From: Berberis thunbergii
Lineage: Eukaryota; Streptophyta; Magnoliopsida; Ranunculales; Berberidaceae
DNA: 64,000 bases
NCBI GenBank assembly: GCA_003290165.1
Contig: QNQO01000606.1
Coordinates: forward strand, 558,001 to 622,000
Direction: 5' to 3'
Of this stretch, positions 35,575-47,715 are shown piece after piece; position 1 is the first letter of the stretch; the number at the start of each line of letters is the position of its first letter. Made by a program: the position numbers and the translations under genes. The notes under the pieces are model-generated. The model saw only the letters and a program-made list of their open reading frames with translations. It did no database searches and was not told the origin of the DNA.

Positions 35575-37685
35575 GTTTAAAATAGAAATTGATAAAATTT
35601 AGGGTTTTCAAGTTTCTTGATTTGTGTAATTGACTTCAAGGTGTGGTTTTATGATTTTTCCTTTTAGATCTCAAGTAAAGAATGTAAAACAAGAAAAGTC
35701 CATTATTCTTCATTTCATTGATGATTTTAATTATATCAGTTCTTGAGCGTTACCACAGGGGTGACCTAGCTGAAGTTACAACGATAAAAACCAATACACA
35801 AGAAAAGAAATCAAGAAACCACCTTGCACATTGACTCAAAAAAAAGGGGGTTTGAAACAGAGTATAACAACAACAAAGACATATTGTTGAGAGATGGAAA
35901 GATGTACGTGCCCCAAATTGTCACCTTCATCAATCAATCGAAATGAAGATGATAACCAACCTTGCACACCAGATACTTAAACAAACTAATTAAACTAAAT
36001 TTTCTCAAAGAAAGATTTCAAAGAAGATGATTTCATAACAGTGAACTTACCTGATTAACTCCCCCCACTTCGTTGAAACGAAAGATTAGACCTAATCAAG
36101 TCTATATCTAAAGAAACTGAATGAAGTTATGTAATGGTTGTGTAAGCCCAATCAAGCTTGTTTTTATATTGCTTAAAGTCCACATTAATTATGCTCAAGC
36201 TTAAATTTTCCAAATGCTCTAGATAGAATATTAATAACATGTCTTAACTCACAAAAACGCAGTGAATCAAATCAATGGACTGAAAAGAAATTTCCTAACT
36301 AGGACGAGCAAGTCATCCGACACTTGGTTTATCAGATGCCATCCAAAATAACAAAAGAATAAGACAACGAATATAGATAAGCATAAATACATAGCAAAAA
36401 TAACACGTAGAGCAAGAAAACTAACAACATACGTGAGGTAAACACATTCAAACCCCGAGAGCAAAGAAAATCTATCCAAATGTTGTTGTTTGTCATGTAT
36501 ACAACTTGTCACTTTTACCTATTCTCAATTTTAATAGATCTACCAACCTTTTCATTGGTTCTATGTATCACTTATGCCCTGCCCTGTGGGTTTTATTGTA
36601 AAGTGAATTACCAATGGAAGGTAATCATTTCCACCCAAGTCAACTTGTATGAGTTCTATATTGAAATTATTTGATAAGAAGTGCTTATTCACAAAGTACT
36701 TTCAATACAATCAACAAAGAACCTACGTGATATATGTAAAACCAATATAAACATTAGCAGGGTAAACTGAAAGGCTGACAACTATTAGCATCGTCCTAAG
36801 TTATAAAGTAGGACAAAAGATGTATGTTTTTGGTTATCGACATATCATCAAAGTTCGTTTAGTTTTTGGGTTCTTCGAACTTGAAGATAAGTGTCTCTAG
36901 CTCAGTGTCAGGTGTGTTAGGAGTGTCAGGTGTGCCAGATCAGACTCCCTATGGCTAAGAGTGGGTTGTATGGACCTATATTTAACTATTGAGGGTCAAG
37001 ATTTTCTACACAATGTGACTATTCCACCAAGTATTTGGGCTCCCAGAATCAAATGCGATTTTCACTATCGCATTACAGTTTGTTGTTTCATGCGTACGAG
37101 TCTCTTGTTCCTAGTTGGGCGGACTAAGGCTGTTAATGATAATTGAAAGTGGATTAAGCGAAAGATTACCGAGGCATCTATTTTACCTTTGCCCAAGCCG
37201 CTCTTGACGTTAGGCCAAAATGCCAGTGTCAAGGACTGAAGGAGTCTAAATAGAGAAAGCGTTCAGAAAAGCCACGTTTTCACTTGCCATCAAATAGGCC
37301 CCACCTAATGCCAACCTAAATGGAAATATTTTGTGTTTGATCTAATCCACTAATTGAATTGTACATGATCTTGCACTGTCTTTCTGTCTCTTGGTTAGTA
37401 TCGTTAAAAAACATCAACTTATCCATCCTCTCAGACCATAATAATTCTTAAAAGTCTCAAGTAAAATACATGCATATCTATTCTTAGTTCACATTGATGG
37501 AAGGTATTATTCTCATATCTACAATAAGAGCTATCAAAATTTTATTGACTAGCCATAGTATAAGTCGGAAATTAGATTCCAACTAGAGATACAATCATTA
37601 GAAGAATTATGGTTTAAATGTGGGCTAAAATGAAATCTAGACGGAAGGTAGCAATAGATGAATACCAGTTAAATATCTTAACTGG
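35575..37685 (+). repeat. Array unit j
   Basis: IspF downstream sequence, then a jump from GATGTACGTG to CCCCAAATTGTCACC that deletes most of the leader exon (about 35909). The unit then passes the splice-donor region (36050), CCAACCTTTTCATT (36546), CACAATGTGACTATTCCACC (37009) and the 37570 segment, and ends near 37685. Confidence 0.75.
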
Positions 37686-37744
37686 AAACTAGGGTTTCAA
37701 TATCCAAAAATTAGAAGAAAAATATCATCTCCAGATCTCTATAA

Positions 37745-38045
37745 ATCAAAGCCAACCACCTGATACAATGGATATGATGATACTAGTTAATAAATCCTCA
37801 AGAGAGCACATCATAATAGAACTCGACTGATTTGAATGGGAAGGATTGTGATAATATGATCCAAGTAGTTTTTGCAAATTTTGACTGAAGAGAAGGTAGA
37901 TTACCTAGCTTTTTTTTATATCATAACTCTCATGAAATCTATTAGTTGAACATCGATTTATAGCACTCTGATAAATTTCTCTCTACGCAATGTTTCCTTT
38001 TAGGGATTTTGTAATTCGGATGAATTAATTTCAAATTGTGGTTTT
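37745..38045. repeat. Dispersed duplicate of 22510-22825
   Basis: It follows directly after array unit j; at 22.5 kb the matching sequence follows the Copia segment. No gene is recognised. Confidence 0.75.
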
Positions 38046-38760
38046 ATAGTTAATAACACAAATAAATAATATCACTATCAATTAAATCAACATGCACAAC
38101 TAAAATCCATACCCAGAAATTATTAAGTTAACATGTCCACATACTCACCTAAAGACTATCTGCTTACACACTACAAACTACATAGAACATGCAATTACAA
38201 TTCAGCAAGGCTACCTTTAAAGTTAACAACCAAATAGAGAGAAAATGAGTACTCTAGCTGGATGATCCAGATGAGAAACAGCTTAGACGGTCCTCGTCTC
38301 TGGGTGAGAACTCAAACAGCTTGTTGTGGTTGTCATGTATATAGTTTATCACTTTTACCTATTCTAAAACAGCTTGTTGTGGTTGTCATGGTCCTCCAGT
38401 CTTCCACAATCACTTGCTTAACAAAGTTTCATTTTCATTAAAAGCATTAATCTTTCTAAGGCTACATCCTCGTCTCTAGAGACAACTTTGTCTCAATGAG
38501 GTGAATGAATAGCTTTCTTCTCATTGGTGGACCCCGATAAAAATCCCTCATAATTTTCTCCATTCTCTTAGCAATATATAAAGGGATTGTGCGACTAAAG
38601 AGGAGGTAACTAGGAATACTAGCAAATTAGATTGAATATGGATAATTAAGGATAATCATCCCAACCTTACAAAGGTATTTTGTTTTTCCAAGTGGCAAAA
38701 TTTTTTTTCCATCCTCTCAATAGTCTCAGCCCAAACTAACTTGTTTCATAATTAGCTCTC
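38046..38760. other. Intergenic with short local duplication
   Basis: ACAGCTTGTTGTGGTTGTCATG occurs twice within 80 bp (about 38317 and 38369). No gene is seen. Confidence 0.5.
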
Positions 38761-38762
38761 AA

Positions 38763-39175
38763 GGAGACAAGATTGAGTTCTGGAATGATATATGGGTTGG
38801 TGATTCCCCTCAAAAAGAGCAATTCAATGCTATTTACTGACTGTCCTTGCAACAAAATGCCTCTTTGAAGAATTATACACAAGGACAACAGGCCAAGAAC
38901 CATGTCCTCAGAAGGGCAATCAAGAGATATTGAGCTCCCAGCCCTGATTCAGCTACTTGAAACTACCAAACACCATAGCCTTACTGAGCAAGAGGATGCC
39001 TGGAAATGGGCAGATAAGTATGGGCTCCTCTCAGTTGATAGCTGTCATTCTAAGATCTGTGCAACTAGTATTATCCATCAGAATGAGTTGGCTCTTCCCT
39101 CCTTATTTGGCCACAAAATATTTTGGCTTAATAAAAGCCCCAACTCTGCCCACTCAAATTATAGATGTGCCTTAT
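38763..39175 (+). pseudogene. LINE relic, 3' part of ORF2
   Basis: GDKIEFWNDIWVGDSPQKEQ is followed, after a stop and a frame change, by DAWKWADKYGLLSVDS and IFWLNKSP. This is the usual layout of the region after the RT domain in plant L1-type LINEs (FWxDxWxG, then WxxxxxGxFSVxSxY, then the zinc-binding part). It contains at least one stop and one frameshift, with no upstream RT. Confidence 0.75.
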
Positions 39176-40735
39176 CAATGAAGAAAAAAACAATAGTTGA
39201 AAGTATTACAATTTGTATATCCATGAGCTAATAGAGAATTCAAGCATACTAGTGCAGATTTCTGTAAGAAATCATGCATAAAATGAAACAGACCTTTGCA
39301 CTTCTTCCTTTGGGGATCAACCATTTTCCCTGGACAGTCATTGCAGCTTCACGAGCCTGCTAAAATAAACAATGAAGATTAGGCAACTATGGCTAACTTA
39401 CAGTGTACTCGCTTCAGGCTCGTTGTCTCTTTATTTTTGCTTAATCAATTCATTAAGAGTAAGCAAAGACAAAATGACATTTGATATTTCATATTTCAAT
39501 GCTACAACTACCAAAAAGTGCAGGAATTCTCTTTCCAATCTTGGGAAATGCACTCAGGCAAGCATACATAATCTTTAATCAAATAAGCAAAATTCATAAT
39601 CGTATTGTGATTTTTTACTGTTTCAAATGGTTGTGGTGAACATTCATGCTCAGGTCCCTTTTTCTCTCCCTGGTCACATGCTTTTCTTATTAATACAAAT
39701 ACAAACTCCTGATTTTATTAATATGTTATATTATATATTAGAAAACAATAATAACTGACGTAAATAAGGGTGGCAATTCAACCAGCTAACGCATCTTCAG
39801 CCATTTGAAGGTGGGGTTGTCAGCTTTAACATAACAATCTTGGTTTGAGAGATTGAAACACACACCTGTATCTTGAGCAAATCCCAAACCATCACCTTTC
39901 TTTCTTTCTTGCATTCTGGATTCTTAGAAAGGAATTCAAGAAAGATTGTTTGTTCCAATAACACAAATAATAATATCACTGTCAACTAAATAATAATAAC
40001 ACAAATAACAACATCACAACTTAAATCCACACCCATCAATTATTATGTTGCAGAACTGAAAACCAATCAAACAGGTCAGACAGGTGGGTTTGATGGGTGA
40101 TTGGAAGCTAGGGACAGGGGGGGATTAGGATCATGTAGAAACCAATACAAGAATAGAAATTGAGAAACCACCTTACACATCAACTCAAAAAGGTGGGTTT
40201 GAAAGAAGAGAAAGAATGAAAATCAGCTTTCACATAACAATCTTGGTTTGAGAGATGGACCTGTCTTGAGCAAATCCCAAAATTCAAGAAAGATTGTTTT
40301 TACACACCACATGCAAGTCAAGTTCCTATGGGGCATTTTATCAAACAGGTTGTGTCGTGTGCAAATCAATCATTCAACTCAATTTTCTATGTGGTTTAAA
40401 ATCAAATAAGTTCTGTGCAGTCTCTTAGGAATCACTACTCAACAACAAGATTAATCAAACAACAGTGCTGTAAACCATTACACAAGAATAGAACAAATCA
40501 AAAAACCAAGGATGTTTGGGTTTGGGTTTTGGCATTGAAAGAAAAGAAAGAGAATAGAACAAGAACAAAGACAAAGACAAAGACAAGCTTAACAGAAGTG
40601 AGAAATCTTTCTTGGTTTGAGAGAGAGATGGAAACATGTAGGTACCTGTGTCTTGAGCAAACCCCAATCGTCTCGTCTCTGTCGCCTCTCTTTCTTTCTT
40701 GCTTTCTCACTGAACACCTCCTGTGTCGTTTCTTC
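39145..40735. repeat. Duplicate of 33345-34910
   Basis: See the sister copy. It includes an additional remnant of the leader exon end at about 39860-39918. Confidence 0.85.
39294..39356 (-). pseudogene. Small internal exon of unidentified gene, copy 2
   Basis: 63 bp (21 codons) between an AG acceptor and AAAG|GTCTG donor on the minus strand; AREAAMTVQGKWLIPKGRSA in one frame. With the leader exon at 40646-40807 upstream on the same strand, the two could be neighbouring exons of one gene. Confidence 0.4.
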
Positions 40736-40807
40736 AAGAAGAATAAGAAGCAAAACTCCTCCGCCAACCCCAAATCTCCATCAATAGAATTGAAGACGAT
40801 AATCAAC
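40646..40807 (-). pseudogene. Leader/first coding exon, copy 6 (most complete context)
   Basis: The acceptor GTGTGCAAG and donor CAG|GTACCTAC are present. Upstream on the minus strand is the longest non-repeated 5' region of any copy (to about 41090), so this may be the source locus. A stop occurs soon after the first ATG in one frame, while another frame is open to the donor (ends DDWGLLKTQ). Function unknown. Confidence 0.45.
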
Positions 40808-40899
40808 CTTGCACACCAAATAATCGAATAAATGCCCCAACGAACGAACTAAACTAAATTTGCTCAAAGAAAGAAATCAAAGAAGGAAGCTGATCTCAT

Positions 40900-41100
40900 A
40901 GCAGAGCAGTTAACTTCTTGCCTGATTAACTTCATCATTTTCGCTTTGTTTTGTTGAAGCGAAAGATTAGACCGACCACTGAGAAAGAAATTGTTTGTCA
41001 GAGAGAAGAAGAGACGAAAGATTCATCGGGGAGAGAGAGAGTTAGGAAACAGACCGTCGTCATGCAGAACGAACACATGAAAGAATAAGGAAAGTTTCTA
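40900..41100 (-). promoter_or_regulatory. Possible 5' untranslated region of the leader-exon gene
   Basis: CT-rich on the minus strand (CTCTTCTTCTCTCTGAC and TCTCTCTCTCCCCG), typical of plant 5' UTRs. In other array units the corresponding place has a GTTAATCAG|GTAAGT splice donor; here it reads GTTAATCAGGCAAG, so the donor is lost. Confidence 0.3.
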
Positions 41101-41130
41101 TTCTCTCACTCCAAACCAGTGTGTTTGCGT

Positions 41131-41149
41131 GTTTTTGTTTTTGTTTTTG
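41131..41149. repeat. TTTTTG microsatellite
   Basis: About three TTTTTG units. Confidence 0.8.
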
Positions 41150-43095
41150 TAAAACGGCATTCTTTTTTGTTACATACCACCGCATCATTCTTGAATTTCA
41201 AAAGCCTTTTTCACATACGCATATTTATATTTATATTTTATATTTAACATTTATTTTTATTGGTTTGCTTAATTTCCTGCTCAAATAATAATTTGTTGTG
41301 GAACATGATCCAGACTCATTTTTTTTATGTCTCTCATGAATTAACTTGATCAATCCAATTAATTACGGTGTAAACAGATTGGATACAATTTGGTACCATG
41401 CTTATAAATCGCAGTCACAAACTAAACATAAGGAGTACCGCTTATTCCATATGCAAAATGCACACTAACTTTTATTGAAGAAATATAAATTTTGCCACTC
41501 ATATACTACATACAGAATAATCTTCCGTGATTAGTTCATAATGTTATTGAAGTCTTGAAATAAATTCGCATTTTAGTATTTATTGTTTTCTTATGGACAC
41601 ATAAACTTTTTCTATCTCTCTTTAATTGCACAAATGGAGTTCTATGATTTTGCATGTAATGACTAATTTATAATACAAACTATCTGAGGAGGTTCATGAA
41701 AGGACAAATGCTCACATCGCTTATAAAAATTTTCATACTTGGAGTAAATTCAAAGATAAATGGGTATTGGTGTTGAGTTCTTCCATTCAAAACCAACTAT
41801 TTTTTGTGTCAAAATGAGACATGGTCACCATATCACCTCTATGATTATGAACAGTTGAAATGTTTAAAAAAATAAAAAATAATAATCATTCACTACATTT
41901 CCATTGAAGCATTCTACCACAATTTTTCCCCAATCTCCATTATTAATTAAGCATGCACAATGAAAACTTTTGAAGGTACAACATGTCTTACGAAATGATA
42001 TTCATGATGCTACATTTCACTCATTGTTGAGGACAGATACGGTTGAAAAATCTTATTGGGTAATATTCGTTGTGTTTGTCGATAAATGCCAAATAGCATC
42101 ATACTTAATTTTCTTTTAATGGCATTTAGGGGATTATTCTTTGAAAACATTTCATTTTATTCATGCAGTTGAATTTCAATTGATTTTACGTATTTTTATG
42201 TACTGTCATAACTTTATTGCAACTCTAAAAAATATTTGTTTGATTGAGTCTATGTAAGGTAAAGAACTAAATATCGAGGTTAAACAAAATATAAAGAACT
42301 AAATAGAGCTAAATTTGATAACCAAGTCCGGGTTTGCTATTTCATCTTCTTGTAAGCTTCAACTGGTTTAATTTTTGGCTTATTCACATAGGAAGTTCCA
42401 ATTTCATCGGCTTTTTGCTCTACAACACTTTGTTCCTTGCACCTACAACAATGACATTTTTTTCAATTGAGAAATTAAAAATAATTGATTTTTTTTCAAA
42501 GTGCAAGAGATTATAGGAAATGTGGAGGGCCGAAATTTTTTATATTTGACCTTATTGTTAATGATGTGGCTTTTTTTTGCCTACGTGGCACTTTCCCTTG
42601 TAGATAAGAAGCCATGTAGGAGAAAGACTATGGTCTTTACTTTAATAATATATTATAGATTTTAACATAATTGTAGGCCACTCTAGCGACTGAACTTCCT
42701 CTAAAATTTTAAAAATAAATAATTAAATAATTGGTTTGGATATGTTAATTTTTTTGCACGGTTTATATTCATATCAAATTATATTTTTAATTAATAAAAT
42801 TTTCATGGGCTTGATAAATAAATGTCCATAAGTAGCACCAAAAACTTACGTCTGCAAAGGAGACTAAACTTTGGTTGTAAATAAACACAAATGAGATAAT
42901 ATGAGAACAACGATACAACTAAACTCAATTACGACATAGATCCGTCAATCAAACTTGAGTACATAATTTTAAACTATACACATCACCTAAAATAAAAATG
43001 TAGAGATTATATTCAAGTAATGAAATGCCTATAAAAGACATAAATTGTATAGATAAAAGAAGCAAACTTATAAGATTGGATCAACACCTACCATG
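41150..43095. other. Intergenic, AT-rich, no gene seen
   Basis: Only short random frames. No family motif, repeat end or RNA gene could be supported. Confidence 0.5.
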
Positions 43096-43099
43096 CATT

Positions 43100-43450
43100 A
43101 GGCTTTGATACCGCTATTAGATTTTGAAAACCATGATCTCATGCATGAAGTTTTGATAACAATAATAACATAAACGAGATGTTTTCACGTCTAATATGAC
43201 TTGGGTGGAAAATCACTAGTCTTCTCTCAATTTCTCTTCATATATAACAAAACCTTTATGGAAGGCTTTGTAGTTTGAGCATTGAAAGGACTTAGGACAA
43301 GGGAGGTGTATTTATAGATTTTTTCCCAACAAAATACTTTTAGACACTTAAATGAGTAAGTAAATATCTAAATTAAATCACAACATAACTAGGGAGGTTG
43401 AGAAAATGGATGATTAATGGATATTAGATTCCCTACATGGACTCTAATTG
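43100..43450 (-). repeat. Possible LTR relic with primer-binding-like site
   Basis: On the minus strand a TATA-like CTATAAATAC (about 43307-43316) is followed about 200 bp later by CGGTATCAAAGCC (43101-43113). That differs slightly from the usual TGGTATCAGAGCC complementary to initiator tRNA-Met. The arrangement (TATA, R-U5 length, PBS) fits an LTR end. No coding domain or second LTR is visible. Confidence 0.35.
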
Positions 43451-44570
43451 GGTTCCATTATACTCCATATGTAAATCCATGATCTGATCCCCAGTTCCAT
43501 GTTTTATCCTAATCCATATGGCCCAAATGGAAAACATATTTTCAACACAAGTTTCATGACCCAATAGGCTTTAGTCATTTTCTTTTACTTTGTTTTTATT
43601 GTTATTTTAAAGGATCTTATATTTCAATGACCTCATTTTTCTTAGTGTTTGATGAGAGTCAGAGTTGGTCCTTAAAAGTTCTGCTTTGTTTTAATTATTT
43701 TCAGAGTGTTTAGTACATTTGTTTTGATAAATAAATTTGTGGTTCTTTTCTTCACCGATCATTAAGGGAAATTTAATTTATTTTATTAATAACGTTTATT
43801 GCACTTAAGGAATTTGATCGTTGAATCTTGGGGACAAAGTTTGGCGAACCGACAAGAATGATGTGCGAGTGTGGAAACTCAATCCTAGGATCTAATGATG
43901 AATGCTCATTTCAAACTATCTCATTTATATAAGTTGTTCCAGTTTACCCTTTATTGTTTTGAATAACTCTTCAAATGTCTTTGGAAGTTGTGTTTCTTAA
44001 AAGTTAGTTTCTCTAACAGTCAAAGCACCAACCTATAATAAAATGCATTCTACAATGCAAATCAAAATAATGTCATACGCATGCAATGATACTTAACCAA
44101 AGAGTTATATAGAAAAGAGGGAAGGGAAAATTGTTTAGTATTTTTTTATTAATTTGAACATGTTTACCTACAAGGTTTTTTTTACAAAAGACTAGCATAA
44201 GTTTAAAGCATAATGACAAGATATTTGGTCATCTTGGTTGATTTTGTCGTAGAAATATGTTGAAGACAGGTGTGTAAAGTATAAACCTTAAAAGACTAGT
44301 TCCACCTACGAGCAACTTTAAGTGAGGACCCTATTTCAAATTTTTTTACCCATTTCATTCATATTGGTCACTTTGGTTTACAATGGCTACCTTAGCTTGC
44401 TAAATGTCATCCTAAATATTTGTATTAATACTGGTATTTGATATTCACATACTTTGTGAATAAATTACCATGTAACTTATATTTGTTAGTGTTTCAAGCA
44501 TTGCATTTTATTCTAATTATTTCATTTTCATATTTTAATAGGATTTGGAATTAAAACGATGAATCTGTAT
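43451..44570. other. Intergenic, AT-rich, no gene seen
   Basis: No supported gene or element. Confidence 0.5.
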
Positions 44571-45260
44571 AAATGCGGCACTTCATAAAACAATTATTTG
44601 ATAGGTTCGAATGGCGATACAAAGTGACTGGTGAAATAGCAAATCGCCATAGTAATTGCATGCCAAAGCCCATCCAAACCAAACCCATGCGAATCAAACC
44701 TAAACCTAAGCCCGACCAAAACTTATATGTTCTCCTTTCTGAAAAACAAATTTCCATTTCTCCTTCATGCCCCATTTTATTCCTCTTCTATTTCCCAAAC
44801 ACAAAACAACCAAACATACCCTTATCCTCCAACACACAACAACCTTTACAACCACCCGTCCTCCTATTTCTCACTCGCCATAAATAAGACCATCTATCCA
44901 TACCCTCTCTTATTCCTCTCTATGTCAACAACGACTAAAAAAACCCCATTTCTTCCATCACGTCATTGAGCAACATCACCATCTCCTCTTCACAACTTAT
45001 CTTCTCCTCCATTTCGCCTCGTTTTTCCATCTCGCGCACAACTACCATCCACGATCTTCCCACTGTTTATTTCTCTTATTTTCCATCTCGTGTTGTTTTC
45101 TTCCATCATGCAGAGTCTGCAATACTTCTCGCCTACAAGAAAAACACAACCCTTTCTCCATCTCGACAGCCTCAACCTCCAACCAACAAACAATCATCGT
45201 CACCGCCTTTACATCTCACTACCTCTTGCCATCCATCCCGCCTCTTTGCTCGCGCCTGAT
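44571..45260 (+). other. Pyrimidine-rich region with overlapping open frames
   Basis: Several overlapping plus-strand frames (44573-44887, 44727-44969, 44966-45259) are rich in Pro, Ser, Thr and Lys because the DNA is CA/CT-rich. None shows a domain. It could be an old 5' UTR or low-complexity sequence. I do not call a gene. Confidence 0.4.
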
Positions 45261-45289
45261 ACATGATGCGGATTTTATTACCCTAAATT

Positions 45290-45790
45290 AATAAGCTAAT
45301 AAATCCTACTTGTAATACCGCAAGTGCACAACTATCTAACTAGTATACAATTTCAAATACGGGTCGATCCCACGAGGATTGACGAAACAGTCGAATTCTA
45401 AGACTTATTTAAACTAATTTAAATTGAGGGTTACAGCAGATGTAAATTACTAAGTTAAGAGAATTAAATTGAATTAACTAAAAATTCAAGTGATAAGCAA
45501 TGAGACAGTGGACCGAGACATCAAATCCATCACGAGTTCTTCGAGACTTGTTTAACCTAAATTATTATTTTTGAGATTCATGATGACTAATCTAAAGATT
45601 AATCTACAATCACATTTGATTTTCAGCAAAGGCATAAACCCCTAGCATTGCATGTCTTTCTACGACACACACAATCACAGGTTTTACTTAATTAATTTTA
45701 AACCCCTAGCATTGTGTGTCTTTCTACGACACACACAATCACAAATTTAAATTAATTGATTAAAATAGGCTTCGAATATCTACAAAGAGA
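45290..45790. repeat. Repeat-like region with direct and inverted repeats
   Basis: CCGCAAGTGCACAACTATC followed by CGGGTCGATCCCACGAGG resembles a motif pair that recurs in plant genomes; I cannot name the family. Inside, AAACCCCTAGCATTG...CTTTCTACGACACACACAATCAC occurs twice about 55 bp apart (about 45646 and 45701). The second copy contains a perfect hairpin arm pair, TGTGTGTC and GACACACA. Confidence 0.55.
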
Positions 45791-45799
45791 ACTTCTAAC

Positions 45800-47539
45800 T
45801 ACCGATTAGTCTAGATAATTATTCTGGATATAATCGGTGAAAGCAAATTTTTGAAATCCAGAAATCAATTGTATTTAACATTCAAACATATAGAAAAAAC
45901 TCTAGGAAACCCTGTGGTTTTATCTTCGCCTCGGCGTGGGATCTAAAAGATCATGGAGAGATTGGTCACATCATTAGTGGAGGTGAAGTGCATCTGAGCA
46001 CATACACGCATCATGAGAATGGCTGCAAATGGACTGTGGTGGCTCGGACTGCTGGCTGGGGTGCCAATATCATGTGCAAGATTTATCTTAATAAGTAACG
46101 GGGGTGCCAATAGCCAACTGTTTGAAAAACAATTGGTTTCCTTTTTTTGCTGCGTCTTCGTTCTCACGAGCTGAAGCTTTCTCCTTGCTTCCTCTTCGTC
46201 CTGTTTCTTTTTATCCGGTGAAGATCACATGCAAGACAGATAAAGAGATAAGTGAGGGAGAAACGAGAAATAGAGGGATGTGACACTTTTATCAATTCTC
46301 TTTGAAACACAACTACAAACATTATCTATAGAAAATGGTAGAAATGTAAAAAGTCCAAAACCTAGCAAAAAAGTGGCTATAAAGCCTGACTGCCTAGAAT
46401 TGGGGAATTGAATAAGATTGAAATTTTAAGGACATACAAGAACCTTTTGAATTTTAACTAGCTTACCAAGGTGTGATAATAATGAAATAGATTGATATGC
46501 TTAAGCAATTGCATAAATTTGAAAAAATTTGTAAATTGAATGATTGAAATGTCTTACCTACCATATATTTCCACGTAATCTCATGAACATAAACATTTTG
46601 GTCACCTTAATTTTGAAATCACAATGAAATGAGAATTTAATGGAAGAGAGAGGAGAAATTAAATATCTCGTTACTATGGAGTTATTGGATAAACATTACA
46701 CAAGTAAAAAAAAAAATTACCGTTTACAAGAGGAAGAAGAAAATAAAAAATGCTCATATGAAACAGGAAAGTTTTCTTCCATCTTCAAATTTCAATGGCA
46801 GAGAACCTTGTGTGGCAGAGAGCAAAACATTTGTAAAGAATATTTGTTTTTAAAAAAAACTTAAAGGATATTTTGGTGTTTGATTGCAATTCAATTTCAA
46901 GGCAGTAGTTTTCTGACGCGACTACAATCCCGAACCACGATACTTTGTTATTTAGGTCTCAACTTGTATAATCAATCAAGTATTATGCTTTAAAGCATGA
47001 AGACGCTAGGAAACTTTCCTGTTTCAGAAGACAAATTCAAGAAGACATTTTAAATATTTTCTTCTTCTTCTTCTTCTTGTTAAGAAGATATAACTCTGGA
47101 GATATTGCTTTGAGTGCCTGCAAAAACCACTTGCAAGATTGAAATGCTTATCAAATAAGTGGAACAATATAATCTCGAACGACACTTCCGCACCCATTAC
47201 AAAGATGTTGATACTCTCATGTTAGCTAGGTGTTTTCTGCAGCACAAAAACTGGACATACTGATTATGTGCTGTCAAACACACTCGAGGATACACCGACA
47301 CTATGCAAATCATTTGGTAGTTTTGTACGCGGTATGCATAAACAGATTTTTATTAAATGCTTCCAATAGCTAGGTTCTTATTATATATGTATGTCTGTTT
47401 TTCGAACCTGACAAGACTTTCAAATACTTCATCTGCAATCCCACCATCAAGGAAACATTCTGTGTTCCCATTTCTATCAATACTCACTTTGTAACAATTG
47501 GCATTTTCTGCCTGCCAAGCCTCTTCCTCTTTAGGACAA
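45800..47539. other. Intergenic, no gene seen
   Basis: Short frames only; a TTC microsatellite lies at about 47059-47079. Nothing is recognised. Confidence 0.45.
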
Positions 47540-47715
47540 TTTTTTTTAGAAGGCGAGTTGGGTTTTTAAGAATCCCCCAACTTATCAACAACGTGTGACC
47601 TTCAGGTCAACGACCATAAGAAAGAAACCATGCCGCAGGTGGGTCTCGAACCTAGGACGTGGGGGACAAACCCACATAGCCCTAACCACTAGACCATAAC
47701 ACCATTGGCTTGAGT
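47540..47715 (-). mobile_element. SINE (tRNA-derived) insertion
   Basis: On the minus strand: A box TGGTCTAGTGG (47686-47696), B box GGTTCGAGACC (47642-47652) about 34 bp downstream, a tRNA-unrelated body, and an A8 tail (47540-47547). This is the standard RNA polymerase III promoter layout of a tRNA-derived SINE. I could not define a target duplication by eye. Confidence 0.75.

Noticed and set aside
44573..44887. 104-residue plus-strand protein
   Set aside because: Low-complexity, Pro/Lys-rich, overlapped by two other frames of similar quality; no domain.
47640..47715. tRNA gene on the minus strand
   Set aside because: It has A and B boxes but no cloverleaf-compatible acceptor stem, and is followed by an unrelated body and A tail; better explained as a SINE.
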